Shown: piece by piece, positions 1-10,355 of the stretch
Layout: each line of letters opens with the position of its first letter
Numbering within the stretch: position 1 is the stretch's first letter
Assembly: GCA_021396245.1 (NCBI GenBank)
Contig: WNYE01000030.1
Coordinates: 1 to 64,000 of the forward strand
From: Sporothrix humicola
Taxonomy: Eukaryota > Ascomycota > Sordariomycetes > Ophiostomatales > Ophiostomataceae
DNA length: 64,000 nt
Direction of reading: 5' to 3'
The notes under the pieces: generated by a model
Seen by the model: only the letters and a program-made list of their open reading frames with translations
Databases searched by the model: none
Told to the model about the DNA's origin: nothing
Translations under genes and position numbers: made by a program

Positions 1-1385
1 TTCATCTGATCCCGGCGATTTTTTGTCGAGGACCCCCGAGCACTCCGGGACCCGAATAGACGCCGGACGGGGAAAATGGGATAAAAGGGAGACAACCCGG
101 ACCGAAGCATCATCCAAAGGCCAAGGCACGAAGGGATGAATGGGGGACCTAGGGTACACTAGAAGAAGACGGGCCTTTGAAGAGGGGAGAGATAAAGAAC
201 GAAACTTGGGAAATTAGATGGAAACATGCAACCCAGGAAGTATTCCGAAGAAAAATCAGCATAGGATGAAAGATCCCGCCATTTTCAAGGGACTTCTGTT
301 GTTCCAAGCATTTTCCACTGCCTTCATAAATTTCTCGCCGCCTTCAAATGGTTTCCAACCACTTCAAGTAGTTTCCCGCCACGTCCACATCTGTGGTCTT
401 GATGTGTATAATTCCCAATACTTCACAAAAATATTCAAGGGCTTCCAAGAATATTCTCGTGCTGGAAAAGACGGCCGTTCATCCCATATAGTCTTGTTCG
501 AGTATAGTGTTGTCGTCGTCTCATATGGTCTTCGTCCAATATGATACTGTCGTCGCCGGAGGCACCATTTCAAGAGCACATAAAACGAAACAAAAAAAAA
601 AAATAGTAAAGACGATAATTCGACGAAAATGAAGAAAAAGAGACTTGCTTCTGACTGCCTTCAAGTGAAATGCCATCAACCGGTTGGTAAAATTGAATTC
701 TTCAGGGACTTCCTGAGAATTACTCAACCGCCGGCCGGGAGTTTGGTGAAACTTTGCCATCAATACTGTTTCCAGGCCTCATCTTCAAAAATGTTTCAGA
801 AAATCCAAAACAACTCATCAGATCATTAGAAAAACTGACGATAAAAAAACTCAAGTTTAAATTCTTACCGCCAGTTTATCTGTGTGCCTAGTTATAGTAT
901 AGTCAAAGTCTCAAGCTCAAGTAGCGAAATTCTCAGAAAACAAACGCGATACATGTTACAAGTGTGTGAATGAATGAGGGGGGATGCAATCAACCTGAGA
1001 CCTTCTACTGACAAACAGGAGTTGAGGTCATCGGTCTTCAGCTTAAGAGAGAAAAAAACTGAAAGATATGTGATGGGAATGAAAAGTGTCAGAACGCAGA
1101 TTGGCTATTCTGTCAAGCCGAAGATGAACCTCGGCGTCTGACAAAATAACTCTGAGACAAGAAGTGAAAATAATACTCAGGTCAACGAGTGAAAATACTC
1201 ATGAGGTGAAAAGAAAAGGCAACGAAAGTCTGATGACTGTGCAGAGAAGACGAGAAGCGCAACTGAGGGTGCGAAAAAACGAAGCGAAAGAAAGAGAAAA
1301 AGAAAAGAAAAAGAAAAAGAAAAAGAGAAAAAAAAAATGGTCCTGAGGCAATGAGAGAAATGAAACAACTCTGACAAACAATGCT
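1..1385. other. Gene-free AT-rich, repeat-like left flank
   Basis: No coding region could be supported here on either strand. The stretch is AT-rich, has many scattered TCAAG pentamers on the plus strand, and ends in a purine tract at about 1240-1340 (GAAA/AAAG runs). It lies downstream of the minus-strand GIY-YIG gene and probably includes that gene's 3' flank. I looked specifically for the missing aconitase exons (the region after the EYxGPG segment and the NMGAEIGATT segment) on the minus strand and did not find them. Confidence 0.6.
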
Positions 1386-2453
1386 TCATTTCGACTGGTT
1401 TTTCTCACGCCTCTTCGCGGCTTTGCGCTCTTTGGCTTCAGTCGAGTACACACGCCCTGTGCGGGCCCTCTTCTTGCCCTCTGCGACTGATATTTTGCCT
1501 GACTCGACAAGCTTGTGCAAAGACCGATTCAAGTGGATTCTCAGCATCGTAGGTCCCCTGAATTGACGCTCGCATGTCATGCAGTAATACACGGTTTCAC
1601 CACGGGATTCGGCGAGTCTTATCAAATGTAGAAAGCCTTCAAGATGTCTCGACAACTTTGAGCTCTCCCCGTAGTGTTCATCGCATGTCAGACATGAGTA
1701 TCGACGCTCACTGATCATTTTGGCGCGGTGACGGTCAGTTGCTGCCTTGGCTGAAGCAGGATTCAACTTCACGAACTTCTTTCGATCTTCTCTTGCTTTC
1801 AGGCGGTAGCCGACGGGGTCTTGAGATTTTTTGGCCTGAAAGTAATCAGCCTTATATTTTTTCTCACGGCTGATCCGAATAGCTTCCGCCTCTCTCAGTT
1901 CGTCATCCGACAGTTTGAGGTCCCCGTGAGCACCCTCCATCAGGGGGTCGTGAGAGCACAGGCCGCTGTATTCGATCTGGCTTGCGTTCCATGATGAAGG
2001 GGATCTCAGGTAGGTTTGAGATTTGGGGAGCTTTTCGTTGAAAGCTCTGAAGTTGGTAGCGAAGAATGATTCAAGTGCCAAAAACACAACGCGGGATCGA
2101 GGTCGATTGATGACAGTCGGAATTGACGCTGAGCACAGTACGCCAATGTGAGAGATCTTGTAGCCTGCCCTCAGTGATGCGAGCATATGTTTGGGGATCG
2201 ACTGAGAATTATCTTCCCAAAATTCGTATTGTTTGAGACGAGGGTATGATCCTCGGGTGCCGTCTGTGGCACTCCCAACATATACCTGAGGAGGCCCGTC
2301 AGGATGTTCGAGCGTGACAGCATACACACTCCACTCAAGCTGAGTCGGCTTAGGCAAGAACTTGAACCAATGAACCGTGGGCGGCGTTTCTGGGGACATG
2401 ATGTTGCGGACAGTTTGGCTCAGCCTGGGGTTCACGATTTTGTACTGTGCCAT
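1386..2453 (-). CDS. GIY-YIG-like nuclease domain protein with two C2H2 zinc fingers
   Basis: The uninterrupted frame encodes 355 residues from the ATG at 2453. The N-terminal half resembles a GIY-YIG nuclease fold: SVY at 42-44 in the GIY position, YVG at 58-60, Arg72 in a following helix, and Glu128 in a hydrophobic helix (LALESFF) where the family keeps its catalytic Glu. Two C2H2 fingers follow (C254/C257/H270/H276 and C291/C294/H307/H313), then a Lys/Arg-rich tail that could be a nuclear localisation signal. The reading frame stays open upstream (25 plausible codons) to a 3' splice site at 2529-2531, so a further 5' exon is likely but could not be joined confidently. A pyrimidine-rich leader (minus strand, about 2930-3030) suggests its own promoter. 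Function is inferred: a DNA-cleaving or DNA-binding protein, possibly of a mobile element. It sits on the same strand as the broken aconitase gene. Confidence 0.7.
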   Translation of the reverse strand: MAQYKIVNPRLSQTVRNIMSPETPPTVHWFKFLPKPTQLEWSVYAVTLEHPDGPPQVYVGSATDGTRGSYPRLKQYEFWEDNSQSIPKHMLASLRAGYKISHIGVLCSASIPTVINRPRSRVVFLALESFFATNFRAFNEKLPKSQTYLRSPSSWNASQIEYSGLCSHDPLMEGAHGDLKLSDDELREAEAIRISREKKYKADYFQAKKSQDPVGYRLKAREDRKKFVKLNPASAKAATDRHRAKMISERRYSCLTCDEHYGESSKLSRHLEGFLHLIRLAESRGETVYYCMTCERQFRGPTMLRIHLNRSLHKLVESGKISVAEGKKRARTGRVYSTEAKERKAAKRREKNQSK

Positions 2454-3036
2454 GAATGTGTCGTATGTGGGAAAGGCTGCAAGGTACGCTGCGTTGCCGC
2501 TGCCTCCCCCGGCTCGGGCGAAAGCAAACTAAGCATTCGTCGCGAGAGAACCAAGCTCAGGAGGGCGGATGCCCACCCATTTGTCAAGAGAAAAAAGATC
2601 CTGACGTTGTCAGTCAATGCTATCTTCAAGTGAGGAAATGGGAATGGTCAACTTACAAGCATGTCGACTTGAGTCTCGGTTTTTCAAGAACCACTCGTGG
2701 GCGTCCTCAAAAGCAGACCAAGAAAAACTGACGGTTGTGTTGTGGTCGACCTGGGCGTTGGCCGATGCACAAGGTGTCGCGCAATGACTCAAATCGCAAA
2801 AGACGAGCTGAGAGTGGCAAAGAAAAGACAGACTGAGAAGCAAGGAGACAAAAGGAAGCTTCAAGAGAAGTTAAGGTTGGGAGCGTCGATGCGAATGAAG
2901 ACACGAGGATGTCGTGTTTGAGGATGGAGATTCAAGACAGAAAGGAAGTTGAGGAAGAAAAGAAGAAAAGGAAGAATTGAGAAAGGGAGCAGAAAGTTTG
3001 AGAAAAGTGGGAGAGGGGGGAAACTGAGCGATCAAG

Positions 3037-3075
3037 ATCAAAACAAACAATCAAAACAAACAATCAAAACAAACC
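3037..3075. repeat. 13-bp tandem repeat, three copies
   Basis: Three head-to-tail copies of ATCAAAACAAACA (last base C in copy three). They lie just upstream of the pyrimidine-rich leader of the GIY-YIG gene. Confidence 0.9.
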
Positions 3076-3482
3076 GTTGAGGAAGTAGCTCTCATCCTCT
3101 GATCAAAGTTCAGATATTGCTTGTCTTCTCAGTTGTTCGCAGTTTCCTTGAGATGCACCGTTCAAAACGGCAAATAACAAAGCAAGTGCGAGGTGTGAGG
3201 AAAGACCGCGACTTCCGTCAATCAGAGGAGGAAGGAAAGAACCTCCGTTGCAGTTTCCTCAGAATTCCACACCTCCCACAAATACTCAGACTTTCCACAA
3301 CCCCCCTTCGCCCCTTCCGCCGACCACTTCCCGACCACTCCCGACACCGGAAGTGGCCTCGTTTTCACGCCCTCAAGACTTCCTGAAATGAAAATCTCAC
3401 TTCACGTCAAACTGCAGGTCCTCCTCGTCCTGAGCTGCTCGCCTTCAAGACTTCAAAGGGTGCTTGCCTGATTCACGAACGG

Positions 3483-3624
3483 CACAGATCTTCAAGAACT
3501 CTCAAAAAATCCAATGCATCCACGACTCAGAACCAAGCAAACCGAGCGAAAAAGTAGACAAGTTTGAACTCAGACACATAGATCTTCAGGAACTCTCAAG
3601 AAAATCGTATGCCTCCACAGCTCA
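3483..3624. repeat. Imperfect direct repeat pair of about 48 bp
   Basis: Copy 1 runs from 3483 to about 3529 and copy 2 from about 3575 to 3624. Both share the order AGATCTTCA-GAACTCTCAA, then AAAATC, then ATGC-TCCAC, then CTCA, with scattered mismatches and small indels. The spacing is about 92 bp. Confidence 0.8.
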
Positions 3625-3684
3625 AGCGAGAAACGGGTAACAAGAAATCAGACAAAAATGACATCAAAAAGGGAGAAAAACGAA

Positions 3685-3746
3685 ACACAGATTGACAAAG
3701 GAAAAATTGAGCAACGCAACGCAGATTGACATAAGAAAAGTTGAAC
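3685..3746. repeat. Imperfect direct repeat pair of about 28 bp next to the aconitase exon edge
   Basis: Copy 1 at 3685-3712 and copy 2 at 3719-3746 share GCAGATTGACA(T)A-GAAAA-TTGA. Copy 2 ends four bases before the last coding base of aconitase exon 3 (3751). Confidence 0.75.
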
Positions 3747-3750
3747 TTGC

Positions 3751-4812
3751 CTCCGTATTCAACGATCGAACCCGTCCCCCCCTTAACTGTGAGGATTCCA
3801 GCGACCTTGAGAATGATGTCTAAATGTCGAGAGAGTTAGATGCTGTTCAAGACATTCTGGATGATGATATTCGGAGATGCAGAGCGATTTTGGTGTTGGT
3901 GGGAGAAGAGTGGAGAATTTTAAAGTGGATCCGTTTGCACTTACCCTTCGCGGAAGTCCAGCCAGACATCTTGCCAGTCAGCCTAACACCAATGACCTTG
4001 GGGGCCTTCAGCTCCCAGGGCAGGCCAGCCATGACGTCGACGGCGTCAGCACCGCCGACACCGATGGTGCACATGCCGAGACCGCCGGCGTTGGGGGTGT
4101 GAGAGTCGGTGCCGATAAGCAGACCGCCGGGGAAAGCGTAGTTCTCGAGGATAATCTGGTGGATGATACCAGAGCCGGGCTTCCAGAAACCAATGTTGTA
4201 CTTGGCGCAAGCGGAGGCAAGGAAGTCGTAGACCTCCTTGTTGATGCCAATGGCACGGGCCAGATCCTTGGGGCCGCCAACCTGGGCCTCAATCAAATGG
4301 TCGCAGTGGACGGTGGCGGGGTTGGCAACCGAGGGCATACCGGCCGACATGAACTGCATGATGGCCATCTGGGCAGTGGCGTCCTGGCAAGCAACGCGGT
4401 CGGGGCGCAGCTTGAGGTACGAGACACCGCGCTCAATGTCCTGACCGTGCGGGTCGTCCAAGTGAGAGTACAGAATCTTCTCGGCGTAGGTCAGGGGGCG
4501 GTTGAGGCGGGCGCGGACAATGTCCAGGTTCTCGGCCATCTTCTTGTAGTTGATGAAGTTGTTGGCCTCCCAGATGTTCTGGGGAACCTGTATATCGCGA
4601 AATAAAAGCTGTGGTTAGCCAATTGTCCTCAAGCGCCAATTGGGATCCCTATCAGGCCACCGTAGGCGAACCCGCGAAATCTGTGGATTTCGGCTTACCT
4701 TCTGGTCGAGCGGGCTGTCAGAGACAGTGGCCATGGTGCGACGCATGGCGAAGCCGGCAAAAGCCGCATGGCTCCGGGCGGCCTTGCCCAGGAGCTGGCG
4801 AGAAGCCAACAT
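3751..4812 (-). CDS. ACO1: Mitochondrial aconitate hydratase, first three exons only (partial)
   Basis: Aconitase interconverts citrate and isocitrate in the mitochondrial TCA cycle. Exons read as 4699-4812, 3945-4587 and 3751-3819, with donors GTAAGC and GTAAGT and acceptors ACAG and TTAG. Joined, they give about 275 residues of an enzyme normally near 780. The start at 4812 (MLASRQLLGK) gives an Arg/Ala-rich mitochondrial presequence before the mature protein. Aconitase hallmarks are clear: CDHLIEAQ, the GTDSHTPNAGGLG substrate-binding segment, and [23 protein letters not shown] across the second splice junction. Exon 3 ends at GSIVEYG plus one base, followed by GCAAGT, a good GC-AG donor. 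The next conserved segment (EYxGPG...NMGAEIG) and the cluster-binding cysteines are nowhere in positions 1-3750. Either intron 3 is longer than 3.75 kb and contains another gene, or the gene has been broken by insertion or rearrangement. The three exons have no stops or frameshifts. A second aconitase paralogue is possible in such fungi. Confidence 0.93.
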
Positions 4813-7424
4813 TGTGAATATGTGTGGTGTATGTGTCGTCAAACTCTCACAAAGTGCTCACTCACGACTCTATCTCTGGCAGTGAAGCTCAAGATAGAGA
4901 GAGAGATAAGGTATCTGAGGGCAAGCTGATCGATGCAGCACGAATTGGTAGAGGGGAGAGTGAAGAAAATTAAATGCGCTCACGAGAGGAAAAGAAAGGA
5001 AGGAAAAGAAGAAAAGGAAAGAGGAGAAAGAGGAAAGAATTGTGGGAAGAGCCGAAAAAAAAGAGCAAAGGGAGGAAATAGGAAGCGAAAATGCGGGAGA
5101 TGGCGGGGGGTGTGTGGTCAGGAAAGTGCGATCAAAGAGACAAGGACGAGGTGTTTTAGCAGGCGTGCGCTAAAGCACGCAGATAAACAGCAGGAGCGAT
5201 GGAGGGACAGAGGCGGTCGTTCGGCTTTTCCTGGCTAGCGGGAAAAGCACAATCATGGGCGCTTTGTATGGGGGAAAGAGCCACCCCTCGCCGAGCGGCG
5301 GTGGCATTCTCCTCGGCTATGACGACAAACAAAAAAGGCGGGCGAGCGGACGAATCAGGGCGATTGGATTATTGTTGCAGAGCAAGGGGGTGGAACTGGA
5401 GGTCTGCCCAATGGCTGTATTATGGAAACGTCACAAGCCTGGCTTGGTCAAAGCCCACACGATCGCACCTGCCCATGCAGAGGTCAAACAATACTCCATA
5501 ATTCTGCTAGTCAAGGTACTTTGGCGTGCGCTGCCTGGCTGCTCTTGCCCCGTGCAACCACAAAAGCAGCAATTGGCCGAGGAAGTTCACTTGTACAGGA
5601 AGTCACAGAGGGCGTAAAATTGAGAACGAGGCAAAAGTCATGAGTGAACGACGTCGGACCGTTGCAATTCAGGCCTTGATTTTTTTCGCCTTCAATTTCA
5701 AAATTCAATCTGCCAAAGTGTCGTTCATTATTTTTTTTTTCCCGCAGAATCTGACGCATGCAGGCACATGAGCATTCAGGGGGCTCGCAGCCGCGACGTA
5801 GCTGTTGGTGAAAGCTGCGTTTGCAGGAGTACTTTGTATTGGGCGATTTCCGTGTTTACGAAGTATTTACGACCATCCGGCGCAAGAGCGACCCGGTGGG
5901 GAAAGGTGTGCAGCAGAAAGGCTCCAGGTCACAGTGGGGATGTTGCAGCAAGCCCAGTAATCAACAACGTGTAAGCCGCAACTATTACAACCTGACCAAA
6001 CAAACGAATTGCAAACGTTGCAAAAAAGAAAGCGCTCCAAGGAGAAACAGTAAAACAAGACATCGGCCAAAACCAGGCTGGGAGCAAGTCGCATCGTGCT
6101 GAGTATTACTGCGTAAGAGAAGCTCGTCCTTGACCACATACGAGAAAATTCTGCGGAAAATGCACGATACTGAATCAGCATCAAAATGTCGTGAAGGCTT
6201 GATAAAGCGGCACCTGCCATTCGTCGGACCGTGATGGACGGCAGGTGCCACCGACACACCTCTGTTCCTGTCGGCTAGAGGCGTGAGTTCCAGGCGCTTT
6301 CAACCGAGCAAAATGCCTCAATAGGGGAAAGAGCGGGAGGTTTTCCCGGCAATCCTCTCCCGAAACGCGACGGAAGGTGAAGAAATTTCGACGGACATCC
6401 CAGCATCTTCAGGCAGGAACGAACCGTCACGATCCAGGTCACCGCGCTGTACCTGGCCTTGCCTGGAAACACAAGTACTCGTGACTCCAGTTCTGGAGAG
6501 GCGCAGAACTAACAGCGCTCATGTTCTGTAGCTCCGAAGGACGAAGTGGTCCCTTTTTTCCAATGCCCCTCCATTCTCTCCCCACAGAATGCGTCGCCCA
6601 CCAGTTACAGTTGCGAAAAGCATCGTTTTCCGATTATTTTGTTTGGTCTGGAGACCAGGTTTTGGTGGAGAATTTTTTTGGTGGCCATTTTGGTCTGGTT
6701 TCGATGCCCATTTTTACCCTTTTAGTGGACTTTTAGGGGCGTGCTCGCTGGAAAAGCGCCTGGACCCATCTCGGCAGCCACACGGGTTTCCGAGTAAATA
6801 CGAAGTGATGCTGCACTGAATCCGATCGTCCGAACTGGCCTTTTTGCGGCCAGAATAATTTTGTGTTTGCATTTCCCTTGCCGTTCTGTTTATTTGCGTT
6901 TTCGGCGGCGGCCTGGCCGATGATGGAACAATACCAATGGTCAGGCTGCCGTAGGAAAATAGTATTCCGCATGCCCCTGGATTGACAATTGCGTGCCTGC
7001 CTTGTGCATATCCTGAGCGCCGAGCCAGAGCAGGTGCGACCGAGGGTGCCTTCTGTCTTTGTCTGACAACAAAACCTGGAGAAGCCAATAAGGCACGTGA
7101 GCGCCAATTGAAGACTTTCAGCGCCAGCGTAATGATCTTTCGCGCCGCGTTTACTGGCTCGTTGACTACTGTTTAGTGGGGTCCAGCAGCAGCCTTCCTG
7201 TACTTCAAAGAGTGGGTCAGTTTTTATTCACAAGGAAGGCTTTCGTGGGTCTGATAAGATTTCGGGAGATTAGCGATAAGCGCCGATAAGAAAGAAAAAT
7301 ATCAGAAAGTTCAACATTCATACCCCACTGCGATCTATCAACCACAACATCGCAACCATTTGGATCGCAAGCCAACCACATCAAAAGCTGAAACACTTTC
7401 GACTGACATCGAAAATAAGAAACT
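4813..7424. other. Divergent intergenic region between aconitase and the BUD20-like gene
   Basis: No gene is supported. The left part (4870-5130) is purine-rich on the plus strand, so pyrimidine-rich in the aconitase sense, and probably holds the aconitase promoter and leader. Two hairpin-forming segments are visible: a GCCACC...GGTGGC stem at about 5280-5306, and a perfect 10-bp stem at 6209-6249. A further short palindrome of the form TGGTCT-GG-AGACCA lies near 6640. The last few hundred bases are the BUD20 promoter side. Confidence 0.6.
6209..6249. repeat. Perfect 10-bp inverted repeat (hairpin)
   Basis: GGCACCTGCC at 6209-6218 pairs with GGCAGGTGCC at 6240-6249 across a 21-base loop. No adjacent gene end explains it. 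Confidence 0.8.
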
Positions 7425-7926
7425 ATGGGTGTCTCCAACAAGAAGACTCTCACGAAGACGCGGCGGAAGACAAGGTAAGGAACCCCCACCATTCTAGCCA
7501 TTTTTTCAGCCTCGTTTCACCTCATCCTAACGTATGCTTGACAGAGACGTCGACGAGATCGCGAATGACCTCCTCTCTCCCGCCCATCTCGACCGCTACA
7601 AGGCCACAAAGGCCTCTGAAGACCTGCCCGGACTCGGCCGCCACTACTGCATCGCCTGTGCCAAGTGGTTTGAGACTGAGTTTGCGCTCTCAAAACACCA
7701 GCTGGCCAAGCCACACAAGCGCCGGCTCAAGCAGCTGGCCGAGGGTGCCTACACCCAGCGCGAGGCCGAGGCCGCCATCGGCCTGCACACCGACAACGGT
7801 CTGCAGACGAAGCTTTACTCAAAACCACTTTCCGTGAGCACAACCGGCACTACGGCCGGGGAGACCGAAATCGCTGCCCCGACAGCACTCCAGGCACCAT
7901 CTGGCGATGCCATCATGTCATCGTGA
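7425..7926 (+). CDS. bud20: BUD20-like C2H2 zinc-finger protein (60S ribosomal subunit export factor)
   Basis: Two exons, 7425-7474 and 7545-7926, encode 143 residues. The intron has donor GTAAGG, a branch-like CTAAC at 7527-7531 and acceptor ACAG; the junction codon reads AG|A (Arg17). The protein starts MGVSNKKTLTKTRRKTR, a basic nuclear-targeting tail, followed by the DVDEI-DL segment typical of Bud20. A single finger with C52, C55, H68 and H74 sits in the sequence around HYCIACAKWF and is followed by HKRRLKQL. In yeast, Bud20 shuttles with pre-60S particles and helps their nuclear export; the same role is inferred here. The C-terminal 50 residues are Thr/Ala-rich and unconserved. It is convergent with SDS23, with 607 bp between stop codons. 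Confidence 0.9.
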
Positions 7927-8533
7927 ACTTGGTGTGGTGGACGACATGAAAAGAGACACAAAATGACAATAGACGGCCAGAACCATGGCACAAATATCAG
8001 CGCCGAGCCAAGGAACGAAATGACACTAGCCATAAGCCTGAACTTGGGTATGGCCTTGTGGATAACGCCATGTCCTATGATGATATGGCTGTGAGAGTGT
8101 GCAGAGAACTCCGTTGTCGATGCGATGGCCTGGGCAACTTGCTCCAGCCCTGTGCCGTCGACACTGGGGGTTTCATGCCATTGTTCATTTAGAGATGGAC
8201 AGCTCCCGGGATAGTTACGACGTTATGAATTTAAAAGACAATATTCGTTTTTCTATCAAAGCAATAACCGTGCGCCATGAGACCAAACTTGCAAATGTAA
8301 AGTGAAAAGTGAAGAAAGAAAAACGATACAAAACAGTTAAACACCAAAATAATTAAATGAAGTCTGTTTTTTTGCCCAAAACCTTGAAACTGTGCCCTCG
8401 CAAAGTCCATCAAGTGCAATTTACTACCAATAGCAGGATGACCTTGGCTTACCGTCTCATATCGACACTGGTCCGGATGCCATCAAGGCTGGGGCGCAGT
8501 GAGCTACCTGCAACGCCAAACGTGATTAGTAAA
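7927..8533. other. Convergent 3' spacer between BUD20-like and SDS23
   Basis: Holds the 3' untranslated regions of two converging genes. The middle part (8220-8360) is AT-rich with several AATAAA-like stretches on both strands. No gene is supported. Confidence 0.6.
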
Positions 8534-10355
8534 TTAAACATCTGACTCTTCTGCTGACTGTGGAAACATACTACTGCTACGGCGACGCCGAGCCCGGATG
8601 TCAGCCGGGTCACTGGGACGGAGGCCCGTGGTCTTTGCAAAAAGGTTGAGAATATCTGTCAGCGAGACGACGCCCGTCAGCCGGCCCGACAGGTGCGCTC
8701 CAGGGAGGGCAGATGCCGGAACAGAGGTGAATCCAGGCACATTACCGCCATTCCCACCAGGAACGTGGATAGGCGGGTGTGGTGCATTCGCCGTCGCCGT
8801 CGCTGAAGGCGTGAGAACGGTGGATTCACGGCGTGCATGTCCCTCGCCTGTTCCATTCGCCGTAGCAGGGCTGCCGAGGATGCCTGTGCCGCTGGGTGTT
8901 CTAGAATGGCTGGGACCCGATGGGGTTGTAATACTGGCGCTAGATACGGACGAGGAGGCAGTCTGTACAGGCGAGAGAAGGGGCGTGTGGGGGGCCGAGG
9001 GTGACGGAGATGGGGAGTCGACGACCCACATCCGGTGCGCCCGAGTGGCCACCAACTTCGCCACGGTGTGAGCGAGAGTTGAGTGTGGGCTGACGTGGAA
9101 GACCGGGAAGGAGTCACGGCCCTCTTCAACGCCGCGCTCTGAGAGGATGACGGAAATGAAGTGCATGCAGGAGGACTGGAGCAGAGGGAAGCTTGTGACA
9201 GACGTGAGGTGCTGGACATCTCTCGTCGAAATGTTGCCCACCACGTTGAGCCCATTGTCGACGACGGCGACGGAAGTCAGACCCTCGCTGTGCATCAATG
9301 TGAGGGCATCGGAGAGAGGTTTGTCGGCACTAGATGGAAAAGAGAAGATCGTTAGTTGTCTATCCCTGAATAAAGACACCCCGAGTATGGCAGCTCTTAC
9401 TTGATGGCGATAATCTCCTGGGAGCCAATGCGAAGGTCGTGCAGCGTTGCGGCGTACAGCCGATCGATCTGTGGAAAGTTGACAGCCTCGTTCCAGAAGA
9501 ACTGGATAATGTGCAGTTGGCTCAAGACGCCCACAACTTCCGTCCCGTTGGGGTTGGTAACAACGACCCGACGAGCGCCACTTCCAAAGAGTTCAATAAC
9601 GGCGAGAAGATCGTCGTTGTAAGACAATGTCGCCAGGGGCTCCTTGTGGCAGATGGGAAGCACATCCCGGACGGGAATGGCAACACGTTCTTGCGCACGC
9701 TGTGCAATACTTTGACAGATATCAACCTGCTCCGGTTCCGGGTTGGCCATTCCAATGACAACAAGAAGGTAGGCGTTGAGATCACTATAGTCGAATGTAG
9801 ACACGGCCATCTTGTCGGACGCGCTGTTGCGGATGAGAATAGCACCGGCTGTGTTGTTGTTTCTGAGAAGCGTCTGCGACCGTCAGTCCAAAGCCACACT
9901 CGGTTTCAAAGCCACCGTTTCGCCATGTGAGTCCAGCTTACCTTTGTGCAGTCCTCCACACTCGTGTCTAAGTTTGCCCACCGGATGTCCTCCTCCGAAA
10001 CCAGTTCGCCGAGAGAGATATCGTGCCAGTCACGGCCAGCAAAGCGCGGGTTTGGCTGTCGCTGAGGAGGGGGATGGTTTAGCAGGCCCTGAACTTGTGT
10101 TGCGAAGGTCGGCTGCCGGAGCGAGCGGGGAGACGGCGGCGGGTTTCTAAGGTTCTCGGCGAAACTGTGCCGGTGAGACGATGACGAATGCGAGTGCCTC
10201 AGACTCGACCGGGACGGCGATCGTTCGGGAACGACGGCGGCTGCAGAGCCGGTGGCGGCTCCGGCTGGGTTCAGGCTGGATGAGGAGCTGTTACCGCTAC
10301 CAGTGGCAGCGCCAGATCCGCCGCGTTCCGCGGTCGGTGGCGTAGAGGAATCCAT
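8534..10355 (-). CDS. sds23: SDS23/MOE1-family CBS-domain protein
   Basis: Three exons (9942-10355, 9401-9873, 8534-9329) encode 560 residues. Junctions are GTAAGC...GCAG (phase 0) and GTAAGA...CTAG (phase 2). After a Ser/Pro-rich N-terminus come the family signature SFAENLRNPPPSPRS, a FAGRDWHDISLGELVS segment, and CBS-type repeats: STFDYSDLNAYLLVVIG at the end of the first pair, then blocks such as GARRVVVTNPNGTEVVGVLSQLH, SVAVVDNGLNVVGNISTRDV and GRLTGVVSLTDILNLF. A Ser/Thr/Pro-rich insert of about 90 residues separates the last CBS beta strand from the rest. In fission yeast, Sds23 restrains PP2A-type phosphatase in stress and nutrient control of mitosis; the fold is related to AMPK gamma. 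That role is inferred. The short Arg/Ser C-terminus ends SAEESDV. Confidence 0.9.

Larger units (their letters stand above)
2454..3750. other. Promoter side of the GIY-YIG gene and repeat-bearing spacer up to the aconitase break
   Basis: Apart from the possible upstream exon of the GIY-YIG gene (2454-2528), no gene is supported. The interval holds candidate splice signals on the minus strand (donor near 2656, acceptors near 2600 and 2530), a minus-strand pyrimidine tract at about 2930-3030, a 13-bp tandem triplet at 3037-3075, and two imperfect direct repeats at 3483-3624 and 3685-3746. The last repeat ends four bases before the end of aconitase exon 3. If the aconitase gene is intact, this whole interval is part of its third intron. 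Confidence 0.5.

Noticed and set aside
3877..4605. 242-codon plus-strand frame over aconitase exon 2
   Set aside because: Antisense of the aconitase exon; Gly/Val-rich composition is typical of reverse-complement frames.
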